A program made the position numbers and the translations under genes. Of a DNA stretch of 41,328 bases, positions 7,968-18,905 are shown piece by piece. The notes under the pieces are model-generated. The model was not told where the DNA came from. It ran no database searches and saw only the letters and a program-made list of their open reading frames with translations. The stretch lies in the NCBI GenBank assembly GCA_029554865.1, contig JAKPUX010000096.1:1-41328 (forward strand), in the 5' to 3' direction. Every line of letters begins with the position of its first letter. The first letter of the stretch is position 1. This stretch comes from a bacterium. GTDB lineage: Bacteria > Zhuqueibacterota > Zhuqueibacteria > Residuimicrobiales > Residuimicrobiaceae.

Positions 7968-9527
7968 TTATTTAGGGTTGATCACATTGGTTTGACTGGC
8001 GGACATCTCTTCGATGAGGGCGATCTTGTCCTGCTTGCTCCGGTATTCGTCCAGCAGCTTTTGTGCGGCGGCCTCGCTCTTGTGCAAAAAGGTGGAAGGA
8101 TAGAGGCCGATCCAGAGGCAGAGCAGGACGATTGGCACCAGGGTGGCGATCTCGCGGCCGTTGAGATCCTTCAGCTCCTGATTCTCGGGTTTATCGAGCT
8201 TGCCGAAATTGACGCGCTGAAACATGGTCAACATATAGACCGCCGAGAGGATCACGCCGGTGGTCGCCAGCACCGCCAGGAGCCTGTTGACCTCGAAGGT
8301 GCCGAGGAGGATCATGAACTCGCCGACAAAACCGTTCAAACCCGGCAGGCCGATCGAGGAGAGGGTGATGATGAGGAAAAAGGTCACAAAAACCGGCATC
8401 TGCCGCGCCAGCCCCCCGAAATCGGCGATCAGGCGGGTGTGACGGCGCTCATAGATCATCCCGACCAGAAGGAAGAGGGCGCCGGTGGAGAGGCCGTGAT
8501 TGACCATCTGGATCAATCCCCCCTGCACCGACTGCAGGGTGAGGGCGAAAAGCCCCAGCATGACGAAACCGAGATGGCTGACCGAGGAAAAGGCGACCAG
8601 CTTTTTCAGGTCAGGCTGTACCCAGCTCACCAGGGCCCCGTAGATGATGCCGATCACCGCCAGCAGCATGATCAGCCAGCCGTACTGCTGTGCGGCAGTC
8701 GGAAAGAGGGGGATGCAGAAGCGCAGAAAACCGTAGGTGCCCATCTTGAGGAGGATGCCGGCAAGGATGACGCTGCCCCCGGTTGGCGCCTCCACATGGG
8801 CATCCGGCAGCCAGGTGTGAAAGGGGAACATCGGCACCTTGATCGCAAAGGCGATGCCGAACGCGAAGAAGAGCCAGACCTGGCTCTTGCTGGCGATGAG
8901 CATCTGGCTGAGGGCGAGATAGTCGAAGGTGTACAGTCCGCTCTGGCCGCCGTGCATGAAATAGAGGACGAGGATGGCGACCAGCATCAGCACCCCGCCG
9001 AACATGGTGAAGAGGAAAAACTTGATCGCCGCATAGAGCCGGCGCTCCCCGCCCCAGACCCCGATGATGAAATACATCGGGATGAGCATCCCCTCCCAGA
9101 AGAGGTAAAAGAGGACCATATCCAGGCTCAGAAAGACCCCGAGCATGGCAGTCTCGAGCACCAGGAACATGATCATGTATTCCTTGACCTTTTTGGTCAC
9201 GGAACGCCAGCTGGAGAGAATCACCAGTGGGGTCAGAAAGGCGGTGAGCATGACCATCAGCAGGCTGATGCCGTCGACGCCGAGATGGTAGCCGATCCCG
9301 GCCGAGGGTATCCAGCTCCGGTTCTCCTCGAACTGGAAGCCGGGATTGGCGCCGTCGAAGGCGGTGAAAAGCGGCAGCGAGAGCAGAAAGACCGCCAGAG
9401 TCAACACCAGGGTGAACCAGCGGATCAGCGCTTCCCTCTGCCGCGGCACGAAGAGCAGCACGAGCGCGCCTGCCAGGGGCAGAAAGGTGAGGATGGTCAG
9501 TATGGGCATGGTGCTCAAATCACTCAT
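7968..9527 (-). CDS. nuoM: NADH-quinone oxidoreductase subunit M
   Basis: Second antiporter-like proton-pumping subunit, 519 residues. The essential Glu lies in LFYLFWEGMLIPMYFIIGV and the pumping Lys in FAIKVPMFPFHTWLPDAH. GGSVILAGILLKMGTYGFLR and GLPGLNGFVGEFMILLG are typical of NuoM. The ATG at 9527 has GGAG seven bases upstream. The C-terminal tail (about 25 residues, SKQDKIALIEEMSAS) is soluble and slightly longer than usual. It lies between nuoL and nuoN in the standard order. Confidence 0.96.
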   Translation of the reverse strand: MSDLSTMPILTILTFLPLAGALVLLFVPRQREALIRWFTLVLTLAVFLLSLPLFTAFDGANPGFQFEENRSWIPSAGIGYHLGVDGISLLMVMLTAFLTPLVILSSWRSVTKKVKEYMIMFLVLETAMLGVFLSLDMVLFYLFWEGMLIPMYFIIGVWGGERRLYAAIKFFLFTMFGGVLMLVAILVLYFMHGGQSGLYTFDYLALSQMLIASKSQVWLFFAFGIAFAIKVPMFPFHTWLPDAHVEAPTGGSVILAGILLKMGTYGFLRFCIPLFPTAAQQYGWLIMLLAVIGIIYGALVSWVQPDLKKLVAFSSVSHLGFVMLGLFALTLQSVQGGLIQMVNHGLSTGALFLLVGMIYERRHTRLIADFGGLARQMPVFVTFFLIITLSSIGLPGLNGFVGEFMILLGTFEVNRLLAVLATTGVILSAVYMLTMFQRVNFGKLDKPENQELKDLNGREIATLVPIVLLCLWIGLYPSTFLHKSEAAAQKLLDEYRSKQDKIALIEEMSASQTNVINPK

Positions 9528-9561
9528 GAAGAGGCTCCGGAATAATGGGCAACTGCTTCAC

Positions 9562-11505
9562 CTAGACAAAGAGATAGACGAGGAGCGCGATCACGCCGAA
9601 GACAAAGGCCAGGGCGTAGTTCTGGACAACACCGGTCTGGAGGGCGCTGAGGGCCCGGGCCCCGGCGCCGATCAGGGCGGCGGTGCCGTTGATCGAGCCG
9701 TCGATGATGCGGACATCGATGAAACGCCAGAGCGCCGATTCGGAGATCCGGTGCAGGGGACGGGCGATCACCGCATCGTAGAACTCGTCGACATAATACT
9801 TGTTGAAGACCAGCCGGTAGGCCCCGCCGAGCCGGGCGGCCGTGCGCGCAGGCAGGTCGCTCTTGCGCCCGTAGTAGCGCCAGGCCAGCCAGAGGCTGAA
9901 GAGGACGAGCACAAGGACGATGCCCATGAGCAGCAGCTCAAGACTGTGGCCGGTCGCATGGCCCTCCGCCCCGCCGTGGGCCGCAACACCCCGCAGCTCT
10001 GCACTGGCGGCGAAAACCGGGGCGAGGAAATGCTCAAAGTGGTTGCTGCCGCCGAGCACCGCCGGGATGCCGACATAGCCGCCGATGAGCGAGAGCACTG
10101 CGAGAATGATCAGGGGCCAGGTCATCACACCGGGGGATTCATGGAGATGATGAGCGGTCTTGTCATCGGCGCGCAGGGTGCCGAAAAAGGTCATAAAGAT
10201 GAGGCGGAACATGTAAAAGGTGGTCAGGGCGGCGGCGACGGCCCCGATGAGCCAGAGCCAGGGCGCTCCGTGGGCGCCGGACCAGGCCTGCCAAAGGATC
10301 TCATCCTTGCTGAAAAAACCGGAAAAGCCGGGGATGCCGGCGATCGCCAGGGTGCCGATGAGCATGGTCCAGAAGGTGCGCGGCATCTTTGTCCTGAGGC
10401 CGCCCATGATGCGCATATCGGTCTGGTTGGACATGGCGTGCATGACACTGCCGGCCGCCATGAAGAGCAGGGCCTTGAAAAAGGCATGGGTCATGAGGTG
10501 AAAGATGCCGGCGGCGAAGGCGCCGACCCCGACTCCGATGAACATGTAGCCGAGCTGGCTGATGGTCGAATAGGCAAGCACCCGCTTGATGTCGAACTGG
10601 GTCAGGCCGATGGTCGCCGCATAGAGGGCGGTGAGGGCGCCGACAATGGCGACGACCGCCGCAGCCGTCGGGGCGAGGGTGTAGATGACATTGGCGCGGG
10701 CGACCATATAGACCCCGGCGGTGACCATGGTGGCGGCATGGATCAGGGCGCTGACCGGGGTCGGACCGGCCATGGCGTCGGGTAGCCAGACATAAAGGGG
10801 CAGCTGGGCTGACTTGCCGGCGGCGCCGACGAAGAGGAGCAGGGCGATGGCCGTGAGCACCCCGGCACCTATCGGCATGGCCGCGGCCTGGCTAAAGACC
10901 TCGGTGAAATCAAGGGTACGAAAGGTGGCGTAGATGAGAAATATCGCCAGGAGAAAGCCGAAATCCCCGATGCGGTTAACGACAAAGGCCTTGCGGCCGG
11001 CATAGGCGTTATAATCGTCCTGGTACCAAAAGCCGATCAGGAGATAGGAGCAGAGGCCGACCCCCTCCCAGCCGATGAACATCATCAAAAAGTTATTCGC
11101 TGTCACCAGGATCAGCATCGCAAAAACGAAAAGGTTGAGAAAGATGAAGAAACGGTTAAAGCCGCGGTCGCCGTGCATGTAACCAATGGCGTAGATATGA
11201 ATGATGAAGGAGACCCCGGTGACGACCAGGATCATCACCATCGAAAGGGGATCGATCTGAAAGGCGATTTCGGTGCTGAGAGCCCCGGCGGCGATCCACT
11301 TGAAGAGGGGCACCTCCACCAGCCGATCGGCGGCGGGCAGCCTCAACAGCTCAAAGAAAAGGGCCACAGCCGCAGCAAAGGAGAGCCCCACAGCCGCGCT
11401 GGCGATGACGCCCGGCCTGACGCCGGCACTCTTCCAGCCGGTCAGGGCATTGATGATCAACCCCAGCAAGGGGAATAGAGGTATCAGCCAAACCAGATCA
11501 AACAT
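9562..11505 (-). CDS. nuoL: NADH-quinone oxidoreductase subunit L
   Basis: Largest antiporter-like subunit, 647 residues, distal in the membrane arm. It carries the C-terminal lateral-helix region that couples NuoL to NuoM and NuoN. Hallmarks: FIGWEGVGLCSYLLIGFWY with the key Glu, GKSAQLPLYVWLPDAMAGPT with the Lys, SALIHAATMVTAGVYM, and IAGIPGFSGFFSKDEIL. The start at 11505 (MFDLVWLIPLFPLLG) follows AGGAG. The frame extends 21 residues further, but that stretch is charged and not family-like. nuoK ends 87 bases upstream. Confidence 0.96.
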   Translation of the reverse strand: MFDLVWLIPLFPLLGLIINALTGWKSAGVRPGVIASAAVGLSFAAAVALFFELLRLPAADRLVEVPLFKWIAAGALSTEIAFQIDPLSMVMILVVTGVSFIIHIYAIGYMHGDRGFNRFFIFLNLFVFAMLILVTANNFLMMFIGWEGVGLCSYLLIGFWYQDDYNAYAGRKAFVVNRIGDFGFLLAIFLIYATFRTLDFTEVFSQAAAMPIGAGVLTAIALLLFVGAAGKSAQLPLYVWLPDAMAGPTPVSALIHAATMVTAGVYMVARANVIYTLAPTAAAVVAIVGALTALYAATIGLTQFDIKRVLAYSTISQLGYMFIGVGVGAFAAGIFHLMTHAFFKALLFMAAGSVMHAMSNQTDMRIMGGLRTKMPRTFWTMLIGTLAIAGIPGFSGFFSKDEILWQAWSGAHGAPWLWLIGAVAAALTTFYMFRLIFMTFFGTLRADDKTAHHLHESPGVMTWPLIILAVLSLIGGYVGIPAVLGGSNHFEHFLAPVFAASAELRGVAAHGGAEGHATGHSLELLLMGIVLVLVLFSLWLAWRYYGRKSDLPARTAARLGGAYRLVFNKYYVDEFYDAVIARPLHRISESALWRFIDVRIIDGSINGTAALIGAGARALSALQTGVVQNYALAFVFGVIALLVYLFV

Positions 11506-11592
11506 GTAGGCTCCTGTAGTTCTCGCAAGGTGTCCGGGTCCACTCCGCTCCTTCGCCTCCATCGCCATTGCACGGCGGGAGGCCGGATCGGA

Positions 11593-11901
11593 TCAACCCT
11601 TGAGCAGATTGATCTCGTCGACGTGCACCGTGCCGCGCAGACGAAAGACCGAGATGATGACCGCCAGGCCGACCGCCACCTCGGCCGCGGCCACGGCCAT
11701 GATAAAAAAGACGAACAGCTGGCCATCCAGCGCCTGCCATTTGGCGGCGAAGGTGATGAAGGTCAGATTGACCGCGTTGAGCATCAGCTCGATGCTCATC
11801 AAAATGACCAGGGCGTTGCGGCGAACCAGCACGCCCGCCACGCCGATGGCGAAGAGAACGGCCGCAACGAGCAGAAAAAAGTTCAGGGGGATGGCGTTCA
11901 T
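11593..11901 (-). CDS. nuoK: NADH-quinone oxidoreductase subunit K
   Basis: Small three-span subunit of 102 residues, exactly the family length. Both membrane glutamates needed for proton transfer are present, in [13 protein letters not shown] and [12 protein letters not shown]. The frame is open to 12042, but that part lies inside nuoJ. The ATG at 11901 ([11 protein letters not shown]) is the family start. It lies 13 bases after nuoJ. Confidence 0.95.
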   Translation of the reverse strand: MNAIPLNFFLLVAAVLFAIGVAGVLVRRNALVILMSIELMLNAVNLTFITFAAKWQALDGQLFVFFIMAVAAAEVAVGLAVIISVFRLRGTVHVDEINLLKG

Positions 11902-11914
11902 AGCGATCGGATCC

Positions 11915-12427
11915 TCATTGCTCTTTGGGCAGCTTTTTACTGCCGAGGATGATGGCGCCGACGATGCCGGTGAGGAGCAGCACCGAGGCGATTTCAAAGG
12001 GATAGAGATAGGTGCTGAAAAGGGCCGCGCCCAGTCTCTCAACCGTGCCGGAGACCGGCGTGTCGCCGCTCAGCCGGCCGAAGACCCGGGTGCCGGCGGC
12101 TGCAATCACCAGCAGCTGCACACCCAGGATGGCGGCGAAAACGATGCCGAAGCCGGACTGCAAGCGGCGTCCGGCGGGCAGCCGCACCTCTTCGCTGAGG
12201 TTGAGCAGCATGATGACAAAGACAAAGAGGACCATGATGGCGCCGGCGTAGATGATCACCTGGACGACGCTGAGGAACTGGGCGCCGAGAAGGAAATAGA
12301 GCCCGGCCAGGGCGAAGAAGGTGATAATGAGAAAAATGGCGCAGTAGACCGGATTCTTGTGGGTCACCATCAGAAGGGCTGATGCGATCGCCAGTCCGGC
12401 GAAGAAAAAGAAAAGAATCGGAATCAT
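11915..12427 (-). CDS. nuoJ: NADH-quinone oxidoreductase subunit J
   Basis: Five-span membrane subunit, 170 residues. The diagnostic pi-bulge helix is present as [21 protein letters not shown], with the conserved Tyr. The N-terminus ([21 protein letters not shown] followed by [13 protein letters not shown]) is typical. The gene lies between nuoI (72 bases upstream) and nuoK. Confidence 0.94.
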   Translation of the reverse strand: MIPILFFFFAGLAIASALLMVTHKNPVYCAIFLIITFFALAGLYFLLGAQFLSVVQVIIYAGAIMVLFVFVIMLLNLSEEVRLPAGRRLQSGFGIVFAAILGVQLLVIAAAGTRVFGRLSGDTPVSGTVERLGAALFSTYLYPFEIASVLLLTGIVGAIILGSKKLPKEQ

Positions 12428-12499
12428 GCTCTGTTCCCGGGTTACAGGTTTTAGCCCGATTGCCGGCTGCAGCCGGTCATGCCGGGCGGGGTCACGGGG

Positions 12500-13009
12500 C
12501 TACATCCCCGTCTCCGTCTTGCTGCGTTCGAAATACTTGCCGTCCGCCGTTATGTCCCAGTTTCTGAGCAGACGCTCCTTGTCCCAAATCAGCGCTTCGC
12601 GGCTGTGGGCAGAAAAATCATAGATCTCGGTCAGCTCGATCGCCTCCTCCGGGCAGGCCTCCTGGCACATTCCGCAGAGGATGCAGCGCAGCATGTCGAT
12701 CCTGAACTCGACCGGGTATTTGTCGCGGTCCGGCCAGGGGGCCACCCCCGCCTTCATGGTGATGCATTTGGCGGGACAGGCGGTCGAGCACATTTCACAG
12801 GCCACGCACTTGATCCGCCCCTGTTCGTCCTTGTTGAGGCGGATGGCGCCGCGGTGGCCCGGCGGCACCGGCCACTTCTCCTCGGGATAGGAGACGGTAT
12901 ACTTTTTCGAGAAAAAATGCTTTATCGTGATCCACATGCCCTTGAGGATACCCGGGAAGTAGGAAGAATCCCAGCGGGCAGGGCGATAGCCGACGTTTTT
13001 GACACCCAT
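12500..13009 (-). CDS. nuoI: NADH-quinone oxidoreductase subunit I, 2x[4Fe-4S] ferredoxin-like
   Basis: 169-residue peripheral subunit carrying clusters N6a and N6b that pass electrons toward N2. Both eight-Cys ferredoxin motifs are intact: CVACEMCSTACP and CILCGMCQEACP. An amphipathic N-terminal helix (GMWITIKHFFSKK) anchors it to the membrane arm. AGGGAG precedes the ATG at 13009. The ATG 24 codons further in would remove residues that look family-like, so the longer form is kept. The 105 bases back to nuoH are one of the larger gaps in the operon. Confidence 0.95.
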   Translation of the reverse strand: MGVKNVGYRPARWDSSYFPGILKGMWITIKHFFSKKYTVSYPEEKWPVPPGHRGAIRLNKDEQGRIKCVACEMCSTACPAKCITMKAGVAPWPDRDKYPVEFRIDMLRCILCGMCQEACPEEAIELTEIYDFSAHSREALIWDKERLLRNWDITADGKYFERSKTETGM

Positions 13010-13114
13010 AAAACTCCCTGGATTGCATTATGACAGCATGACTTGCGGGCGGTTGAGCCAGCGGCTCCTCACAGCCCTTCCGGAGGCCTGACGATTTTCC
13101 GCCTGCATCCCCTC

Positions 13115-14170
13115 CTAGTGTACGAACAGCAGCCCGGCGCCGGTGAGCACGATGTTGAGCAGGGCCAGGGGGATCAACACCTTCCAGCCGATGCGCATGA
13201 GCTGGTCGAACCGGAATCTCGGGATGGTCCAGCGCACCCAGAGGAAGAAGAAAAGGAAAAAGCCGGTCTTGAGGGCAAAGGCGGCAATCGAGAGCAGCAC
13301 GCCCCAGATGCCCAGCGCCTTTTCGTCGACCCAGGGGAAATCCCAGCCCCCGAAAAAGAGGGTGGTGAGCAGGGCCGAGGTGGTGATGAGGGCGATATAC
13401 TCGCCCATGAAAAACATCGCGAACTTCATCGAGCTGTATTCGGTGTGATAACCGCCGACCAGTTCGGGTTCGGCCTCGGCGAGGTCGAAGGGCAGCCGGT
13501 TGGTCTCGGCGAAGGCGGCGACCAGAAAGGTGATGAAGGCGAGGGGCTGGAGAAAGACGTTCCAGCGCGGCAAAAAGCCGAGGAGCAGGCCGTTCTGGTA
13601 TTCGACGATAGTGCTCAGGCGCAGCGAACCGGTGATCATGACGATGCCGATGACCGACATGCCGAGGGCAAGCTCATAGCTGATCATCTGTGCCGAGGCG
13701 CGCAGGCCGCCCAGAAAGGGATATTTGCTGTTCGACGCCCAGCCCCCGAGGACCACGCCGTAAACCCCGAGCGAAACCAGGGCGAAGATGTAGAGAAAGC
13801 CGATGTTGAGGTCGACGATCTGCAGGGGTTCGGCGCGCCCGAAGAGTTCAAGAGTGGTGCCGAAAGGAATGGCGGCGAAGGTCATCAGGGCCGGCACCAG
13901 CACCAGCAGGGGGGCGAAGGTATAGAGCCATTTGTCCGCACCGGTCGGGACGACCTCCTCCTTGAAGAAGAACTTGATGCCATCAGCCACCGCCTGGAAA
14001 AGTCCCGCCGGTCCGACACGGTTGGGGCCGAGACGGTCCTGGATGAAGGCGCTGACACGGCGTTCGGCCCATTCCATGATCATGAGGATGACCAGGTTGA
14101 CGACGATGACGACGAGGATCTTCAGCAAAAGGATGCCTATGTCGATCCAGGCGAATCCCAATTCGTTCAT
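13115..14170 (-). CDS. nuoH: NADH-quinone oxidoreductase subunit H
   Basis: 351-residue, eight-span subunit that forms the quinone cavity and links the hydrophilic and membrane arms. Visible signatures: DRLGPNRVGPAGLFQAVADG, FFFKEEVVP, and the glutamate-rich loop AETNRLPFDLAEAEPELVG followed by GYHTEYSSMKFAMFF. The ATG is 9 bases after nuoG, and its ribosome site (AAGGAA) overlaps the nuoG stop region, so the two are probably coupled. Confidence 0.96.
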   Translation of the reverse strand: MNELGFAWIDIGILLLKILVVIVVNLVILMIMEWAERRVSAFIQDRLGPNRVGPAGLFQAVADGIKFFFKEEVVPTGADKWLYTFAPLLVLVPALMTFAAIPFGTTLELFGRAEPLQIVDLNIGFLYIFALVSLGVYGVVLGGWASNSKYPFLGGLRASAQMISYELALGMSVIGIVMITGSLRLSTIVEYQNGLLLGFLPRWNVFLQPLAFITFLVAAFAETNRLPFDLAEAEPELVGGYHTEYSSMKFAMFFMGEYIALITTSALLTTLFFGGWDFPWVDEKALGIWGVLLSIAAFALKTGFFLFFFLWVRWTIPRFRFDQLMRIGWKVLIPLALLNIVLTGAGLLFVH

Positions 14171-14179
14171 ACCGGTTCC

Positions 14180-15739
14180 TTAGCTCAGTTGAACACCCAC
14201 TTCAGCAAGTTTGAAATACGAAAGCCCGGCGCAGGCCGGGAGGCGGCCTGCAAGGTCATTGAAAATGTCGGCCGCGGTGACCGCCGTCACCGGCTGCTGC
14301 AGCAGCGCGGCCAGGTCGGCCAGGCTGCGCCAGGCCGGCTTGATCCCGGCGGGCGGCTGCAAGGCGGCGTGCATCCGCTGCAGTCGGCCCTGAACGTTGA
14401 CGAAGGTTCCCTCCTCCTCGGCGAAAGAGGTCATGGGCAGGGCCAGATCGGCCGACCGCACCAGATCGCCGGCGGCGACATCCCAGACCACCAGCAGTTC
14501 GAGGCCGTCCAGGAGCTCCTTTTGCTCCCCGGTCAGATGCAGTCCGGCTCCGCCGCCGAGCAGAAAGAGCGTCCGGATTTTGCCTTCTCGCAGCCCCTGC
14601 CAGAGCTCCCGGCTGCTGCCCAGCACCAGCTCGGCGCCGCGGCGGTTGGGGCTCTTGTCGGCGCGAACGGTGAAGCCGCTCTTGTAGACAACATCCTCTC
14701 CCTCCGGGGCAGGGGCGTTGAGCAGAACGGTGCGGATGCCGAGGCCGTCGGCAAAGAGACGGCGCAGCATATAGTTGTCCTCGACCGTCGCCCAGGCCGA
14801 TCCGCACAGAGCGGCCTCATTCAGCCGCCCCTCCTGCTGCAGCCTGCTGATGTGGCCGGCGATGGCCTGCAGGGCTGCTGCCTGCGTGAGGGGGGCCTCT
14901 TTTTCAGCGCGCGGCGCGGTCAGGCGGTCGAGATCTTCAAAGGCATGATAGATATAACGGCCGTCGTCGCAGATCCACTCCCGATTGACCTCCTGGTTCT
15001 CGCGCGAGCGGATACGGTAGATCTTGTTCTCCTTGTGCTCGAGATAAATATTGCAGCCGCTGCCACAACCCGGGCAGATGCTGCGGGTGCGCTGGAGGTT
15101 CCAGACGCGGGCGTTGAAGAGAAAATCCTTGTCGATGAGGCAGCCGACCGGGCAGATCTCAACGACGTTGCCCGACATTTTGTGGGTGAGGCCGCGGCCG
15201 GGAAAAATGGAGATATCACTGTGGTAGCCGCGGTTCTCGACGATAAGGTAGGGTTCGCCGACGACATCCTCGAAAAAGCGCACGCAGCGGGTGCAGAGGA
15301 CGCAGCGGTTGCGGTAGAGCAGGATGCTGCCCCCCAGATCCTTGGGCGGACGCACCCGCTTCTCCTCCACCATGCGGCTGTGGGAGGAGCCGTATTTGAA
15401 GGTATAGTCCTGGAGCAGGCATTCGCCGGCCTTGTCGCAAACGGGGCAGTCGAGGGGATGGTTGATAAGGAAGAACTCGAGCATGCTCCGGCGGGCGTCC
15501 CGGACCTGTTCGGTCCGGGTATGAACCACCATCCCATCCTTGACCTCGGTGGCGCAGGAGAGGACCAGTTTGGGGCTCCCCTCCAGTTCGACCAGGCACA
15601 TGCGGCAGCTGCCGGCGATGGTCAGGGCCGGATGGTAGCAGTAATGGGGTATTTCGATGCCGTGGGCGAGGGCCGCCTTGAGGATGGTGGTGCCGGCATC
15701 CACGGTGATCTCTTTTCCATCTATCTTGAAAGTGGGCAT
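14180..15739 (-). CDS. nuoG: NADH-quinone oxidoreductase subunit G, short form
   Basis: Iron-sulfur subunit of the NADH arm. Ligands can be read off: [2Fe-2S] Cys34, 45, 48, 62; cluster N3-type His94, Cys98, 101, 107; N4-type Cys146, 149, 152, 196; and a fourth CxxCxxxC-x27-C set (Cys222, 225, 229, 257) matching the off-path N7 cluster known in some NuoG proteins. At 519 residues it is much shorter than the 700-900 of many NuoG: the molybdopterin-oxidoreductase-like region is truncated to about 260 residues. It is nevertheless intact as an ORF, followed directly by nuoH, so this looks like a natural short form and not a broken gene. Confidence 0.94.
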   Translation of the reverse strand: MPTFKIDGKEITVDAGTTILKAALAHGIEIPHYCYHPALTIAGSCRMCLVELEGSPKLVLSCATEVKDGMVVHTRTEQVRDARRSMLEFFLINHPLDCPVCDKAGECLLQDYTFKYGSSHSRMVEEKRVRPPKDLGGSILLYRNRCVLCTRCVRFFEDVVGEPYLIVENRGYHSDISIFPGRGLTHKMSGNVVEICPVGCLIDKDFLFNARVWNLQRTRSICPGCGSGCNIYLEHKENKIYRIRSRENQEVNREWICDDGRYIYHAFEDLDRLTAPRAEKEAPLTQAAALQAIAGHISRLQQEGRLNEAALCGSAWATVEDNYMLRRLFADGLGIRTVLLNAPAPEGEDVVYKSGFTVRADKSPNRRGAELVLGSSRELWQGLREGKIRTLFLLGGGAGLHLTGEQKELLDGLELLVVWDVAAGDLVRSADLALPMTSFAEEEGTFVNVQGRLQRMHAALQPPAGIKPAWRSLADLAALLQQPVTAVTAADIFNDLAGRLPACAGLSYFKLAEVGVQLS

Positions 15740-15769
15740 GGGTCCATTCTGCTGGTTAGTGGGATTCCG

Positions 15770-17041
<1,272 letters not shown>

Positions 17042-17060
17042 GCGCCTCTATCCTGCTTGG

Positions 17061-17534
17061 TCAGGGCAATTTCGCCAAAATGTCGTCGATCTTCTCGACG
17101 GTCAGATTCTCATAATAGTCGTCGTTGATCTGCATCACCGGGGCGGTTCCGCACGAGCCCAGACACTCCACCTTCTTGAGGGTGAACTTTTTGTCGGGGG
17201 TGGTTCCGCCCACCTTGATGCCCAGCTTCTCCTCGAGGTGGTCGACCAAAGATTCGGCGCCGAGCAGGGCACACGAGAGGGTGGCGCAGACCTGGATGAC
17301 ATAGCGTCCCTCCTCCTGGCGCGGATAGAGGGTGTAGAAGGAGACCACGTCCATGACCTGGAGGGGGGAGAGCCCCAGCAGCCCGGCGATGTATTCCATC
17401 ACCTCCGGGGTGATGGTCTTGAACTCGGCTCTGGCGATGTGGAGCACCTGAAGGAGCGCCGCCTCCTTGTCAGGATAGTGGCCGAGAAGCTTTTCCACTC
17501 TCTTCTGGGCGGTTGCGCTGAAAGCAATGCTCAT
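17061..17534 (-). CDS. nuoE: NADH-quinone oxidoreductase subunit E, [2Fe-2S] thioredoxin-like
   Basis: 157-residue subunit holding cluster N1a. The four ligands are in QVCATLSCALLG and VECLGSCGTAP. VVSFYTLYPRQEEGRYVI is typical of the family. The start at 17534 (MSIAFSATAQKRVEKLL) has AGGA at a suitable distance. The frame extends to 17651, but that part overlaps the nuoD end and includes the nuoD-nuoE spacer (94 bases), which contains the palindrome GGGTGCACCC. Confidence 0.95.
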   Translation of the reverse strand: MSIAFSATAQKRVEKLLGHYPDKEAALLQVLHIARAEFKTITPEVMEYIAGLLGLSPLQVMDVVSFYTLYPRQEEGRYVIQVCATLSCALLGAESLVDHLEEKLGIKVGGTTPDKKFTLKKVECLGSCGTAPVMQINDDYYENLTVEKIDDILAKLP

Positions 17535-17628
17535 CTCTGGTCGTCCTAAGTTCGTCGCGTGGATTTCATTCTGACCGTCATCCCGGCACTGCGCCGCGGC
17601 TGCGGGTGCACCCGGGCGGAAGTGGAAT

Positions 17629-18873
17629 CTAGCGGTCGAGTTCGCCCGCAATGATATTCAGACTGCTCAGTATGGCCACGGTGTCGGAGAGCAGGCGGCC
17701 GCGCAGCAGGCTGGGGATGATCTGGAAATTGTAGAATGAGGGAGGCCGCACGCGGAAGCGGTAGGGGCCGTTGCCCTCATTGCTGATGACGTGATAGCCG
17801 AGTTCGCCGTTGGGGGCCTCGGTGGGGATGTAGGCCTCGCCGCGGGGGGCGCGGGCGCCGCGGTTGAGCATGATGATCTCAAACTGGTGGATCAGCCCTT
17901 CGATCGAGCCGTAGACATCGTCCTTGGGGGGCAGGATCACCTTGGAGTCCGAATCGGCATAGAGTTCGCCCTCCGGAAAGTTGGCAATGGCCTGGCGGAT
18001 GATGCCCACCGACTGGCGCATCTCCTCGAGGCGCACCATGTAGCGGTCCCAGACGTCGCCGGTGCTGCCGACGGGGATATCAAAATCGAAATCCTCATAG
18101 CCGGAGTAGGGGGCCGCCTGGCGCAGGTCGAAGGGGACGCCGCTGCCGCGCAGGCAGGGGCCGGTGATGCCGTAATCGGCCGCTGCGGCCGGGGTGATGA
18201 TGCCGACCTCCCGGGTGCGTCCGAGATAGATCGAATTGTGGGAGAGCAGCCGGTCCACCTCATCGACGGTCTTGAGCAGGCCGTCGCAGACCGCCAGGGT
18301 GCGCGGCATAAAATCCGCGGGGATGCCGCGGTCGCGGGCGAAGCCGCCGACGCGGGCGTAGCTGACGGTGAGGCGGGTGCCGGTGAGCAGCTCGTAGAGG
18401 TTGTAGATATTCTCGCGCTCGCGGATCAGATAGAGCAATGCCGTGAAGGCCCCAAGATCCATGGCGTGAGTGCCGATGCAGACGGCGTGATCCATGATGC
18501 GGCCGAGTTCGGCGAGGATGACGCGGAGATACTGCGCCCGCTTGCTCACCTCAATGCCGAAGAGCTTTTCGACCGAGAGGATGTAGGCGAGGTTGTTGTT
18601 GAAGGGCGAGACGTAATTCATGCGGTCGGTGATAGTGACGACCTGGTTATAGGTGCGGTACTCGCCGAGCTTTTCAAAGCCGTGGTGGAGATAGCCGATC
18701 TCGGGAACGCAGTCAACGACGCGCTCGCCGTCAAGCTCGAGAACCAGTCGCAGGGTGCCATGAGTGGCGGGATGGGAGGGCCCGAAGTTGAGGAACAGCC
18801 GTTCCTCCTGGGGCTGGTAGACGAACTCCTGGAAATCGGTCTCGCGGTTCAGGATCCCGTTTTTGCTGTCCAT
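17629..18873 (-). CDS. nuoD: NADH-quinone oxidoreductase subunit D
   Basis: 414-residue subunit that forms the quinone head-group site with NuoB; related to [NiFe]-hydrogenase large subunits. Hallmarks: LNFGPSHPATHGTLRLVLEL (His and Tyr/Thr quinone-site region), IGYLHHGFEKLGEYRTYNQ, DRMNYVSPFNNNLAY, and a C-terminus ending IIAGELDR. NuoC and NuoD are separate genes here, not fused. The ATG at 18873 has GGAAAG five bases upstream. A TTG at 18894 is possible but less likely. Confidence 0.96.
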   Translation of the reverse strand: MDSKNGILNRETDFQEFVYQPQEERLFLNFGPSHPATHGTLRLVLELDGERVVDCVPEIGYLHHGFEKLGEYRTYNQVVTITDRMNYVSPFNNNLAYILSVEKLFGIEVSKRAQYLRVILAELGRIMDHAVCIGTHAMDLGAFTALLYLIRERENIYNLYELLTGTRLTVSYARVGGFARDRGIPADFMPRTLAVCDGLLKTVDEVDRLLSHNSIYLGRTREVGIITPAAAADYGITGPCLRGSGVPFDLRQAAPYSGYEDFDFDIPVGSTGDVWDRYMVRLEEMRQSVGIIRQAIANFPEGELYADSDSKVILPPKDDVYGSIEGLIHQFEIIMLNRGARAPRGEAYIPTEAPNGELGYHVISNEGNGPYRFRVRPPSFYNFQIIPSLLRGRLLSDTVAILSSLNIIAGELDR

Positions 18874-18905
18874 GCTCTTTCCGGTGGTTGTCAATCCGCA
18901 CCTCT

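Noticed and set aside
7536-10785. Long plus-strand frames of 669 and 479 codons
   Set aside because: Antisense to nuoN, nuoM and nuoL. His/Glu/Gly-rich translations typical of reading transmembrane genes backwards.
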